Source: Actinomycetota bacterium (GTDB taxonomy: Bacteria; Actinomycetota; Acidimicrobiia; Spongiisociales; UBA11373). From it: a stretch of DNA of 57,327 nt. The DNA is taken from the NCBI GenBank assembly GCA_016870535.1, contig VGBK01000005.1, positions 1-57,327 on the forward strand, in the 5' to 3' direction. Below the pieces are notes generated by a model. That model made no database searches, was not told the origin of the DNA, and was given only the letters and a program-made list of their open reading frames with translations. Below are positions 35,376-44,332 of the stretch, in pieces (position 1 is the stretch's first letter; each line of letters starts with the position of its first letter). The translations under genes were made by a program, and so were the position numbers.

Positions 35376-36980
35376 GTGCCCTTCCCGGTGCCCGCTCCCT
35401 CCCGCCCCGCCGTCTCCGCCGTAACCGGTCGAGGCGGAGTGGCGGTGACCCCGCACCACCTGGCCACCGCCGCCGCCGTGGAGATGCTGGCGGCCGGGGG
35501 GAATGCCGCCGACGCGGCGATCGCCGCCAACGCCGTGCAGGGCATGGTCGACCCCACCACCTGCGGGCCGGGAGGCGATCTCTTCGCCCTGGTGCACCGG
35601 CCCGGGGCTTCCGTCCCGGACGCCCTCAACGCCTCCGGCCGGGCCGGATCGGGGTTGAGCGCCTCCGCGCTGCGAGTCGCCGGCCACGCTCGGGTTCCGC
35701 ATGACGCCCCCGAAGCGGTGACGGTGCCCGGCTGCGTGGATGGCTGGCTGGCCCTGGCGACCCGGCACGGCAGCCTGCCGCTCACCGCCTTGCTCGCCCC
35801 CGCCATCCGCCTGGGCGAGGAGGGCTTCCCCGTCTCCGCCGACCTGGCCGACGCCCTCGCGCGGCTTCACCCCAGGCTGGCGGCACAGCCTTCGGCATCC
35901 GACCTCTACCCCGCCGGGCTCCCGGCCCGCACGGGCACCACCCTGCGCCGCCCGCTCCTGGCGGCCACCCTGCGGTCCATCGGCGACGGAGGCCGCGAGG
36001 CCTTCTACGGAGGAGAGCCCGGCATCGCCCTCACTGCGGTGACCGGCGGCGGCATCAACGCCGCCGATTTCGCCCGGTCTCAGGCCGAGTGGATGCCACC
36101 CATCGGCCTGGACGTCTTCGGCCGGCGCTTCTGGACGGTGCCGCCCAACAGCCAGGGCTACCTGACCGGGGCGGCCTCCTGGCTCCTGGAGCGGGCTCTC
36201 CGCTGCGCCGATCCGGGCGAGGCCGCCTTCCACCATGCCGTGATCGAGTGCTACCGGGCGGTGGCCGCCGAAGGCGACCACCTGGTGGCCGACCCGGGGC
36301 ACCTGCCCCTGCCTGCCGAGCGCCTCCTGGAACCCGAGCGGCTTCGCTCCCTCCTCGCCTCGATCCGCCCCGATCGCGCCGCCCACCATCCCCCACCCTC
36401 GCCCGAGCCCGGAGGTACCGCCTACCTGGCGGTGCTCGACGCCGCCGGCATGGGGGTCTCGCTCATCCAGTCCAACTTCACCGGCATCGGCAGCGGACTG
36501 GCGGCCGGAGCCACCGGCGTCTGGCTCCACAACCGGGGCGCCTGCTTCACTCTGCAGCCCGGCCACCCGAACGAGGCGGGGCCGGGGAAGCGCCCCCGGC
36601 ACACCCTCTCTCCCACCTTGTGGACCCGGGAGGGGCACCTCGCCCTGCTGCTGGGCACCCGGGGCGGCTACCAGCAACCCCAGTACCTGCTGCAGGCGGC
36701 GGCTCTGCTGTTCGCCGCCGGGCTGTCCCCGGCCGAGGCCCAGGCCCACCCGCGTTGGCACCTCGAGAGCGGGCCGGGAACCGGGTCACTCGTCGTCGCG
36801 GAATCCCGGATGCCGGAAGATCTCGTCGCCGGGCTGCGCCGTCTGGGGCACCCGGTGGCCGCGGGCCCGGCCCTGGCCCCCGGCTGGGGTCCGGTTTCCA
36901 TGATCGCGGTCGCCGCCGACGGGACTCGCACCGCGGCCGCCGACCCCCGCGTGGCGACGGCGCAGGCCGCCGCCCACTGA
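35376..36980 (+). CDS. Gamma-glutamyltransferase family protein
   Basis: GRGGVAVTPHHLATAAAVEMLAAGGNAADAAIAANAVQGMVDPTTCGPGGDLFALV; GTAYLAVLDAAGMGVSLIQSNFTGIGSG. Confidence 0.92.
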   Translation: MPFPVPAPSRPAVSAVTGRGGVAVTPHHLATAAAVEMLAAGGNAADAAIAANAVQGMVDPTTCGPGGDLFALVHRPGASVPDALNASGRAGSGLSASALRVAGHARVPHDAPEAVTVPGCVDGWLALATRHGSLPLTALLAPAIRLGEEGFPVSADLADALARLHPRLAAQPSASDLYPAGLPARTGTTLRRPLLAATLRSIGDGGREAFYGGEPGIALTAVTGGGINAADFARSQAEWMPPIGLDVFGRRFWTVPPNSQGYLTGAASWLLERALRCADPGEAAFHHAVIECYRAVAAEGDHLVADPGHLPLPAERLLEPERLRSLLASIRPDRAAHHPPPSPEPGGTAYLAVLDAAGMGVSLIQSNFTGIGSGLAAGATGVWLHNRGACFTLQPGHPNEAGPGKRPRHTLSPTLWTREGHLALLLGTRGGYQQPQYLLQAAALLFAAGLSPAEAQAHPRWHLESGPGTGSLVVAESRMPEDLVAGLRRLGHPVAAGPALAPGWGPVSMIAVAADGTRTAAADPRVATAQAAAH

Positions 36981-37937
36981 GGGCCGCACCGCCGCGCCCC
37001 CACCGTCGCCCGGGCCGTCCGCCGCGGGCGCCAGAGCCAGTCGGCGCAGCGCCATCTCCGCCTGCAGCCGCGAGCGCCGACCCATCCAGGCGAAGCCGAC
37101 CGCCGCCGCCAGCAGGACCGCGGTCGCCGCCACGCCGGCAATCCACCCCTTGGATCCCCCGGGAATGGCCCCCGACTCGTCGAAGAGGGCCTGTCGCCAG
37201 CCCTCGTCGAGAGCCGCCAGACGGTCCGGATCTGGAGAGGCCAGGTAGCCCGCCCCCTCGGCGGCCACCACGAAGGAGGTGAAGTCCCCCGCTCCCCCGT
37301 AGCCGAACTCCGGACGCCACAGGATGGGATCGGCCAGGGTGCTGATGGCCCAGGGGAACGGGGGCCACGGCTCCCGCAGCCCGATGTTCTGCCTGAGGAA
37401 GATGCTGTGGATGGCCTCGGTGGTGCCGTCCAGCCGGCCGAGGTACCAGCCGATGACGTCGTCGGCGAAGGGCTGCGGGTAGTCGCCGCCGCTCGCCCGC
37501 CAGAGGGCGATGTGGATCAGTCCCACGACCCCGGCATCCTGCAGGTAGCGGGTCATCCAGGCGGAGACGGCCACCGCCCCCAACTCCCCAAAAGCCACCG
37601 CGCGCAGCGGGTGGTCCGAGTACCAGCCCAGCGCCTCCGCATCGAGGGCTATCTCGTCGGCGAACAGACAGACCTCCACCCCGTCCAGAGGTCCGATGTC
37701 GGCCTCCAGCCACTGCACGATCAACGAGAACTCGCCGGCGAAGCGCTCGGTCATCTCGACGTTCACCCCCGCGCCGCGCACCACCACCGGCCCGGTGCGG
37801 GCGGCGGTGTCGAAGGCCGCCTCCGGGAAAGCCGCGGCGCAGCCGCCCGGCCGGAACGGCCTGCCGGCCTGGGCAACTGCCGGTACCGCGACGAGGATCA
37901 GCCCGAGCAGGGTGAGCAGGGGAAGGAGCCGGCGCAT
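36786..37937 (-). CDS. Secreted/membrane-anchored hypothetical protein (signal peptide, C-terminal TM)
   Basis: MRRLLPLLTLLGLILVAVPAVAQA... and WIAGVAATAVLLAAAVGFAWMGRRSR; C-terminal tail antisense to the GGT gene. Confidence 0.65.
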   Translation of the reverse strand: MRRLLPLLTLLGLILVAVPAVAQAGRPFRPGGCAAAFPEAAFDTAARTGPVVVRGAGVNVEMTERFAGEFSLIVQWLEADIGPLDGVEVCLFADEIALDAEALGWYSDHPLRAVAFGELGAVAVSAWMTRYLQDAGVVGLIHIALWRASGGDYPQPFADDVIGWYLGRLDGTTEAIHSIFLRQNIGLREPWPPFPWAISTLADPILWRPEFGYGGAGDFTSFVVAAEGAGYLASPDPDRLAALDEGWRQALFDESGAIPGGSKGWIAGVAATAVLLAAAVGFAWMGRRSRLQAEMALRRLALAPAADGPGDGGGAAVRPSVGGGLRRRHAGVGGRGASPVGGDRDHGNRTPAGGQGRARGHRVPQTAQPGDEIFRHPGFRDDE

Positions 37938-38018
37938 GTGGATCTCCGACTGGGTCACCCGTCATGCTACCGGTCCCGCGCCCGCGCCTCCGGGGTACAC
38001 TCGTGCCTGGAGGCTCCG

Positions 38019-38363
38019 ATGAAGAAACTGCTTCGCTTCCTGCTGTTCGTCGCCGTGATCGCCGGGGTGGTCGCGGCCGTCTCCCGAATCCGCGAGCGCC
38101 TGGCGGCTCCGGTGCGCCTGGGATCACCGGAGACGCCCGCCGGGGAGCCGCCTGCGTCCTCCGCGCCCCTCCCCGCCGCCGGCGACCTGGCTGCGATCAA
38201 GGGCATCGGCCCGGTCTACCGGGCGCGCCTCGAGGAGGCCGGCCTGGCGACCTTCGCCGCTCTGGCGGCGGCACCACCGGCCCGGGTCGCCGCCGCCGCC
38301 GGGATTCCAGCCGCACGCGCCGCCGACTGGATCGCTCAAGCCGCGGCTCTCGGCGGCGACTGA
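38019..38363 (+). CDS. Membrane-anchored helix-hairpin-helix protein
   Basis: MKKLLRFLLFVAVIAGVVAAVSRIRERL ... DLAAIKGIGPVYRARLEEAGLATFAALAAAPPARVAAAAG. Confidence 0.75.
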   Translation: MKKLLRFLLFVAVIAGVVAAVSRIRERLAAPVRLGSPETPAGEPPASSAPLPAAGDLAAIKGIGPVYRARLEEAGLATFAALAAAPPARVAAAAGIPAARAADWIAQAAALGGD

Positions 38364-38370
38364 CCGCCCG

Positions 38371-39402
38371 GTGCCCTACCTCACCCCGCCCGAAGACCTG
38401 GGGTCGCTGTTCCCTGAGGAGCCTGCCTACCGGGTGCGCCAGCTCCGGCGCTGGCTGTACCGCACGCCGGTGCTCACCGCCGATGCCATGACCTCCCTGC
38501 CGGCGGCGCTCCGCCCTCGCCTCGAGCCCCTCTGGCCCTTCGCCGTCGAAGCCGAGCAGGCGGGCGACCGGGGAAGCACGGTGAAGTGGCTGCTGCGCGC
38601 CCCCGACGGTGCCTCGTACGAGGCGGTTCTGATGGCCTACCCCCGCCGCACCACGCTCTGCCTGTCGAGCCAGGCGGGCTGCGCCATGGGATGCAGCTTC
38701 TGCGCCACCGGTCAGTTCGGTTTCGAACGCCACCTGCAGGCCGGCGAGATGGTGGCCCAGGCCGCCTACGCCGCCGCCCGCCTGCGGGCCCGGCCCCTGC
38801 CCGGCGGGCCGGACCGCCTGGGGAACGTCGTCTTCATGGGCATGGGCGAGCCGCTGGCCAACTACGAGAACCTCCGGGAGGCGCTGCGCCGCCTCGTCGA
38901 GGAGATGGGCCTCTCGGGACGAGCCATCACGGTGTCGACCGTGGGCGTGATCCCGGGGATGCTGCGCCTCGCCGCGGAACCGTGGCCGGTCACCCTGGCG
39001 CTGAGCCTCCACGCCGCCGACGACGACACCCGGGCCGCCCTGGTGCCCCTGGCCCGCCGCTACCCCATCGACGACCTGGTGGAGGCGGCGCGGCGCTTCT
39101 CCGCCGGGCGAGGCCGGCGGGTGACTCTGGAGTGGACGCTGATCTCCGGGGTGAACGACACCCCGGAACAGGCGCGCGGCCTGGCCGCCATCGCCGTAGA
39201 ACTGCGCGCCCACGCCAACGTCATACCGCTGAACCCCACCCCGGCCTCCCGCCACCGCGCCCCGCCGCCGGAGCGGGTCCGCGCCTTCGTGGAACAGGTC
39301 AGGCGCGCCGGGGCGAATGTCACCCAGCGCGACACCCGCGGTCGCGGGATCGACGCCGCCTGCGGCCAACTGCGCTCGCGCCGGGCCGAGGAAACGCCCT
39401 AA
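38371..39402 (+). CDS. rlmN: 23S rRNA (adenine2503-C2)-methyltransferase
   Basis: SSQAGCAMGCSFCATGQFGFERHL radical-SAM CxxxCxxC; VVFMGMGEPLANYEN. Confidence 0.95.
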   Translation: MPYLTPPEDLGSLFPEEPAYRVRQLRRWLYRTPVLTADAMTSLPAALRPRLEPLWPFAVEAEQAGDRGSTVKWLLRAPDGASYEAVLMAYPRRTTLCLSSQAGCAMGCSFCATGQFGFERHLQAGEMVAQAAYAAARLRARPLPGGPDRLGNVVFMGMGEPLANYENLREALRRLVEEMGLSGRAITVSTVGVIPGMLRLAAEPWPVTLALSLHAADDDTRAALVPLARRYPIDDLVEAARRFSAGRGRRVTLEWTLISGVNDTPEQARGLAAIAVELRAHANVIPLNPTPASRHRAPPPERVRAFVEQVRRAGANVTQRDTRGRGIDAACGQLRSRRAEETP

Positions 39403-39449
39403 GGGGGCTAGCGGATAGGCGGTGGGCTTCGCCCGCCGTCTGGTCTGTT

Positions 39450-39479
39450 CCGCCCGAAGAAGCTGCGCCTTCGGGCGGG
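39450..39479. terminator. Bidirectional hairpin terminator candidate
   Basis: CCGCCCGAAG-AAGCTGCGC-CTTCGGGCGG between convergent rlmN and esterase; flanked by hairpin GGTGGGC-TTC-GCCCGCC. Confidence 0.55.
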
Positions 39480-39525
39480 GGTCCGGCGGATGGGGCTCGC
39501 TCCGCTCGCCCAATCAGCGCGGCCC

Positions 39526-40296
39526 CTAACCCGCCGCGAAGAGGAACTCCAGAGGGCGCCACACCCGGGCCGCCCAGGCGTCTTCGAAGTGCTCCGCGGC
39601 CGGGTCCACCACCACGTCGAGGCCTTTCCCCCGCCGGAAGCCCTTCGCCTCGAGCACGGCGAGCATGCCTTCCAGCCCGGGTTGGAGTTCGGCGTCCAGT
39701 CCCACTCCACCGTTGTCGAGGTAGAGGCGGAAAGGCCGGTCCGGCCAGGCCGCATCCGCCACCCCGGCGCACAGGCCCGGCGAGAAAGCCGGCGAGAGGC
39801 ACCCGGCGCCGCCGAAGGTCTCCCCGCAGTGGTAGAGGGCCAGGAAGGAGATGAGGCCTCCCATGGAGGAGCCCATCACCATCGTGGACTCCCGGCCGGG
39901 GAGCGTCGGGTAGCGGGCGTCGATCAGAGGCTTCAGCCCTTCGACCAGGAATCTCAGGTAGGCCCGGCCGGCGCTCCCCTCCCCGTACTCCTCCCGCCGC
40001 TCGGCGGTGCACTCGGCGCCCACGACGAGGATGGGCGGGATGCGGCCCGCCGCGATGAGCCCGGCCGCCACTTCGTCCACCTGCCAGTCGGCCCCGAACG
40101 ACGCCGTACGCGGGTCGACCAGGTTCTGGCCGTCGTGCATGTAGACGACGGGATGGGCCGTGCCGGCGTCGTAGCCGGGGGGCCGCCACACGAAGACGCG
40201 GCGCTCCCGGATGCCCGGAGCGGGGAACATGCCGAGTTCGTCGATGCGGCCCACGACGTCGGAGCGGCCCGTGGGCAGAAAGGGCGAGCCCGGCAT
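39526..40296 (-). CDS. Alpha/beta hydrolase, esterase D / enterochelin-esterase-like
   Basis: VVYMHDGQNLVDPRTASFGADWQVDEVA, GSSMGGLISFLALY nucleophile elbow; ATG 40296. Confidence 0.88.
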   Translation of the reverse strand: MPGSPFLPTGRSDVVGRIDELGMFPAPGIRERRVFVWRPPGYDAGTAHPVVYMHDGQNLVDPRTASFGADWQVDEVAAGLIAAGRIPPILVVGAECTAERREEYGEGSAGRAYLRFLVEGLKPLIDARYPTLPGRESTMVMGSSMGGLISFLALYHCGETFGGAGCLSPAFSPGLCAGVADAAWPDRPFRLYLDNGGVGLDAELQPGLEGMLAVLEAKGFRRGKGLDVVVDPAAEHFEDAWAARVWRPLEFLFAAG

Positions 40297-40398
40297 GGCC
40301 GCCAGCGTACCGGCGCCGCGACGGCCCCGTCTTCGACGCCTTCCCGCCGACCGACGACCACTACTCCGAACCGCCGTTATCATCCCCGAGCCGCAGTC

Positions 40399-42195
40399 AT
40401 GTCGAAGCCCCTCCGCATCACCCTCATCGCTGCCTCGGTGCCCGTCGCCCTGGCCCTGCTCGTGGGCCTGGGGTTCGCCGGGGATCGCCTGAGCAACGGC
40501 GGCCAGGTGCTGGGCCGGGTGACCGTGGCCGACGTCGATTTGGGCGACCTCAGCCGGGGGGACGCCCTGGCAGCCGTCCGCCGGCTGGAAGACCGCCTGG
40601 CGGCCACCCCGGTGCCGGTCACCGTCGCCGGCCGCAGTTTCGCCCTCGACCCGAGGGCAGTCTCCTTCGACATCGATGAGGTAGCCATCGTCGACCGCGC
40701 CATGGAGCCGGGGCGCGAGGGGCACCTGGGCAACCAGTTCGTCTGGTGGGTGCGCCACTTCTTCGACCGGGAAGTCCTCCCCCTGGACCTCCCGTACAGC
40801 TACGACGAGGCCGCCCTCGCCGAGATCATCGCCGCCTGGGAGGTGGAAGGCATCGACCATCCTCCCTTCCCCGGAGAGGTGGCGGTGGCCGACGGCCGGG
40901 TCGTCTTCCGCTACCCGGAGGCCGGGGTAGGCATCGAGCGCGACCCGGCCGCCGCCCTGCTCGGAACCGCCCTGGGCGACCCCGACCGGCGTGGCGTCGA
41001 TTTGCCCAGCCGCCCGCTCACTCCCCCGCTCACCGAGGCCGACATCGACGCCGTGATCGCCGAGGCACAGGGCCTGATCGGTGACGGCGTCAGCCTGATC
41101 AGCGCCCCGACGGAGGACCGGCTGACCATCCCACCCGCCGTACTCGGCCGCTCGCTCTCCGTGGCCCGCGACGACGCCGTCTCCCCTCCCGTATTCACCT
41201 TCTCCTGGGACCCGGAACCGCTGCAGGCCTTCCTCGAGCCCCATATGGCGCGACTCTCCACCGAGCCGGTGAATGCCGAACTGATCATCGACGTCGAGAC
41301 GGACGAAGTCACCATCATCCCCAGCGTGGCCACTCAGGAACCCGACCCCGAAGCCCTCGCCGCCGAGGTGGACCAGGCTGCCCGGTCGCCCCGGCGCACC
41401 TCCGATCTGGCTTACCGGGAAGGGGCCGAGCCCGAAGTCACCACCGCCGACATAGAGGCCCTCGGCATCACCGGGCTCATCGGCGAGTTCACCACCCCCC
41501 ACAACTGCTGCGAGGCCCGGGTCACCAACATCCAACTGATCGCCCGCGCCACCGACGGCGCCATGGTGATGCCGGGGGAGGTCTTCTCGCTCAACGCTCA
41601 TGTGGGACAGCGCACCTCGGCCAAGGGCTACGTCCCCGCCCCGGCGATCATCAAAGGGGTCCTGGAGTGCTGCGACAGCATCATCAACATCGGCGGGGGG
41701 ACCAGCCAGTGGACCACCACCCTGTACAACGCCGCCTTCTTCGCCGGCCTCGAGGACGTCGCCCACACCCCGCATTCCACCTGGATCTCACGCTATCCCG
41801 AGGGTCGTGAGGCCACTCTCGGGTGGCTCGAGCCCGACCTCAAGTTCCGCAACAACACCGGGAACGCCATCGTCATCCGCGCCACCTACACCGACACCTC
41901 GGTGACGGCCAAGATCTACGGGGACAACGGCGGGCTGCAGGTGGAGGCCGGCCTCTCGAACCGCTACAACTTCTCCGGCATCCGCACCCGCCGCGAAGCC
42001 AACCCCGACCTCCCCTGCGACACCGAGCGGGTGAAGTCGGCCGGATCGGGAGGGTGGTCGGTGGACTACTACCGCTACATCACTAATCCCCTTGGGGAAC
42101 AGACCACCGAGAAGTGGACCTGGCACTACACCGGCCTGTTCGAGGTCATCGAATTCGGCCCCAAGTGCCCCACCCCGCCCCCCACGGAGCCCTGA
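40399..42195 (+). CDS. VanW family protein with peptidoglycan-binding-like repeats
   Basis: GEFTTPHNCCEARVTNIQLIARATDGAMVMPGEVFSLNAHVGQRTSAKGYVPAPAI...GGGTSQWTTTLYNAAFFAGL. Confidence 0.92.
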   Translation: MSKPLRITLIAASVPVALALLVGLGFAGDRLSNGGQVLGRVTVADVDLGDLSRGDALAAVRRLEDRLAATPVPVTVAGRSFALDPRAVSFDIDEVAIVDRAMEPGREGHLGNQFVWWVRHFFDREVLPLDLPYSYDEAALAEIIAAWEVEGIDHPPFPGEVAVADGRVVFRYPEAGVGIERDPAAALLGTALGDPDRRGVDLPSRPLTPPLTEADIDAVIAEAQGLIGDGVSLISAPTEDRLTIPPAVLGRSLSVARDDAVSPPVFTFSWDPEPLQAFLEPHMARLSTEPVNAELIIDVETDEVTIIPSVATQEPDPEALAAEVDQAARSPRRTSDLAYREGAEPEVTTADIEALGITGLIGEFTTPHNCCEARVTNIQLIARATDGAMVMPGEVFSLNAHVGQRTSAKGYVPAPAIIKGVLECCDSIINIGGGTSQWTTTLYNAAFFAGLEDVAHTPHSTWISRYPEGREATLGWLEPDLKFRNNTGNAIVIRATYTDTSVTAKIYGDNGGLQVEAGLSNRYNFSGIRTRREANPDLPCDTERVKSAGSGGWSVDYYRYITNPLGEQTTEKWTWHYTGLFEVIEFGPKCPTPPPTEP

Positions 42196-42219
42196 CCGCC
42201 GGCACCGGGGTGGCCCGCC

Positions 42220-43224
42220 TCACCAGCGCAGCAGGAACGACCCCCAGGTGAAGCCGCTCCCGAAGGCGGCGCCGCAGACCACCATCCCCTCGCGGAGGAG
42301 TCCCGCCTTCAGAGCTTCGTGGAGGCCCAGAGGGATGGTGGCCGCGGTGGTGTTGGCGAAGCGGTCGATGGTGTTGAACACCCGCTCCGGAAGCAGGCCG
42401 AGCCGCTCGGTGACCGCCTCGTTGATGCGCAGGTTGGCCTGGTGGAAGAGGAACAGGTCCACGTCGTCCACCCCCAGACCATTGGCCGCCAGCGACTCCA
42501 CCACTGCCTCGGCCATGCGCTTCACCGCGTTGACGTACACCGCCCGGCCGTTCATCTGCGGGAAGTGCAGCCGGCGCTCCAGCAGGTCGGCCGACATGAA
42601 CCGCTCGTAGGCCATGCCCGGAGCGGGCAGCCACAGGTCCCCGGCCCCGGACCCGTCGGCGTGCAAGTGGGTGCTGAGGATGCCGGGAGCGGCGGGATCG
42701 TCGGTTTCGCCGGCTTCGAGGACCACCGCCCCGGCCCCGTCGCCGAAGAGCACGGCCACGTCGCGACCTGTGGTGGAGATGTCGAGCCCCTTGGAATGCA
42801 CCTCGGCTCCCACCACCAGAATGCGCCGGGCGAATCCGGTGCGCAGGTACTGGTCGGCGATCGAGACGGCGTAGACGAACCCGGTGCACTGCTGGCGCAC
42901 GTCGAGGGCGGGCTGTCCGGAGACCCCCAGCTTGGCCTGCAGGAAGCACGCCGTCCCCGGGAACTCGTGGTCGGGGCTCAGGGTGGCCAGGATGACCATG
43001 TCGAGGTCCGACCCCGAGAGGCCGGCGTCGGCCAGGGCTTCTTGCGAGGCCTCCAGGGCCAGGTCGGAGGTGGTGACGTCGGGGGCTACCCAGCGGCGCT
43101 CCCGGATGCCGGTGCGCTGCACGATCCACTCATCGGAGGTGTCCATGACCGCGGCCAGATCGTCGTTGCCGACCACCCGCGGCGGCAGGCACGAGCCCAC
43201 CCCGGTGATGCGCGCCCTGATCAC
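42220..43224 (-). CDS. fabH: 3-oxoacyl-ACP synthase III
   Basis: Catalytic VRQQCTGFVYA Cys, LFHQANLRI His, FANTTAATIPL Asn. Confidence 0.92.
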   Translation of the reverse strand: MIRARITGVGSCLPPRVVGNDDLAAVMDTSDEWIVQRTGIRERRWVAPDVTTSDLALEASQEALADAGLSGSDLDMVILATLSPDHEFPGTACFLQAKLGVSGQPALDVRQQCTGFVYAVSIADQYLRTGFARRILVVGAEVHSKGLDISTTGRDVAVLFGDGAGAVVLEAGETDDPAAPGILSTHLHADGSGAGDLWLPAPGMAYERFMSADLLERRLHFPQMNGRAVYVNAVKRMAEAVVESLAANGLGVDDVDLFLFHQANLRINEAVTERLGLLPERVFNTIDRFANTTAATIPLGLHEALKAGLLREGMVVCGAAFGSGFTWGSFLLRW

Positions 43225-43327
43225 TCAGTCCTCCCGTCGGTGACGCCGGGAGGGTAGCCGTCGCCACCTGCCTCCGGGAGAGGCGGCCCTCGGTAGTTAC
43301 CATCGCCGGGCGCGACCAGGAGGCGGC

Positions 43328-44317
43328 ATGAGCGAGGTGACCTTCTACCGGGAACGGGACGCCGACCCGTCGGCCCTGCGCGGGACCTGTGTGGCGGTGA
43401 TCGGCTACGGCAACCTGGGCCGGTCGATGGCGCTCAACCTGCGCGACTCCGGTCTCGAGGTGGTGGTGGGCAACATCGACGACGACTACCGGGGTGCCGC
43501 CGACGACGATGGCTTCGATACGCTGGACATCGCCGACGCGGTGGCGGCGGCGGGATTGGTCTACGTGCTCCTCCCCGACGAGGCGACTCCGGAGTGCTTC
43601 GCCGGGGAGATGCGCCCGCATCTCCGTCCCGGCGCGGCCGTGGCCTTCGCTTCGGGCTACGTGCTGGCCTTCGGGCTCATCGAGGTGCCCGACTTCGTCG
43701 ACGTCCTGATGCTGGCGCCCCGCATGCTGGGCGAGGAAGTACGCCGCTCCTACCTGGACGGCACCGGGTTCTTCGGGTATGTGTCGGTGGAGCAGGATGC
43801 TTCCGGCCAGGCCACCCGCCGGCTCCTGGCCCTGGCCCACGCCTCCGGATGCCTCCGCAGAGGAGCCATGCCCCTCGCCGCTCGCCAGGAGGCCCTGCTC
43901 GACCTGCTCATCGAGCAGACGGTGGGGCCCTACCTGGGCACGGCCATCCAGTTGGCCTTCATGATGGGTGTGGGGGCGGGCCTGCCGGCCGAGGCCATGG
44001 TCCTCGAGATGTACATGTCGGGCGAGATGGCACGCACCTTCCAGGCCTTCGCCGAGGCCGGGTTCATGGAGTCGGTGGGCTGGCACGGGGCGGTGGCCCA
44101 GTACGGGGGCTTCGTTCGCACGCTGGAGGTGGACCGCGAGGCGATGCATCGCATGTTCGGCGCGGTGCTCGAGGACATTCGCGGCGGCGGCTTCGCCCGC
44201 CGCTTCCAGCAGGAGCACGCCGCCGGGTATCCCACTCTGGCCGCCATCGAAGCGGTCAAAGCAGCGGGCACTCTCATGACCGAGGCCGAGAGCCGGGTAC
44301 GCGCCGCCCTGGACTGA
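43328..44317 (+). CDS. Divergent ketol-acid reductoisomerase-like protein
   Basis: VAVIGYGNLGRSMALNLRDSGLEVVVG Rossmann, QEALLDLLIEQTVGPYLGTAIQLAF helical domain; catalytic His motif altered. Confidence 0.85.
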   Translation: MSEVTFYRERDADPSALRGTCVAVIGYGNLGRSMALNLRDSGLEVVVGNIDDDYRGAADDDGFDTLDIADAVAAAGLVYVLLPDEATPECFAGEMRPHLRPGAAVAFASGYVLAFGLIEVPDFVDVLMLAPRMLGEEVRRSYLDGTGFFGYVSVEQDASGQATRRLLALAHASGCLRRGAMPLAARQEALLDLLIEQTVGPYLGTAIQLAFMMGVGAGLPAEAMVLEMYMSGEMARTFQAFAEAGFMESVGWHGAVAQYGGFVRTLEVDREAMHRMFGAVLEDIRGGGFARRFQQEHAAGYPTLAAIEAVKAAGTLMTEAESRVRAALD

Positions 44318-44332
44318 GAGCGGGCCCCCGCC

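Noticed and set aside
35376-36980. GGT gene as a novel inactive enzyme because the TTH nucleophile motif is TAY
   Set aside because: The DTxY-like variant with the retained Thr is common in one known GGT-like subfamily, so this is not unusual by itself.
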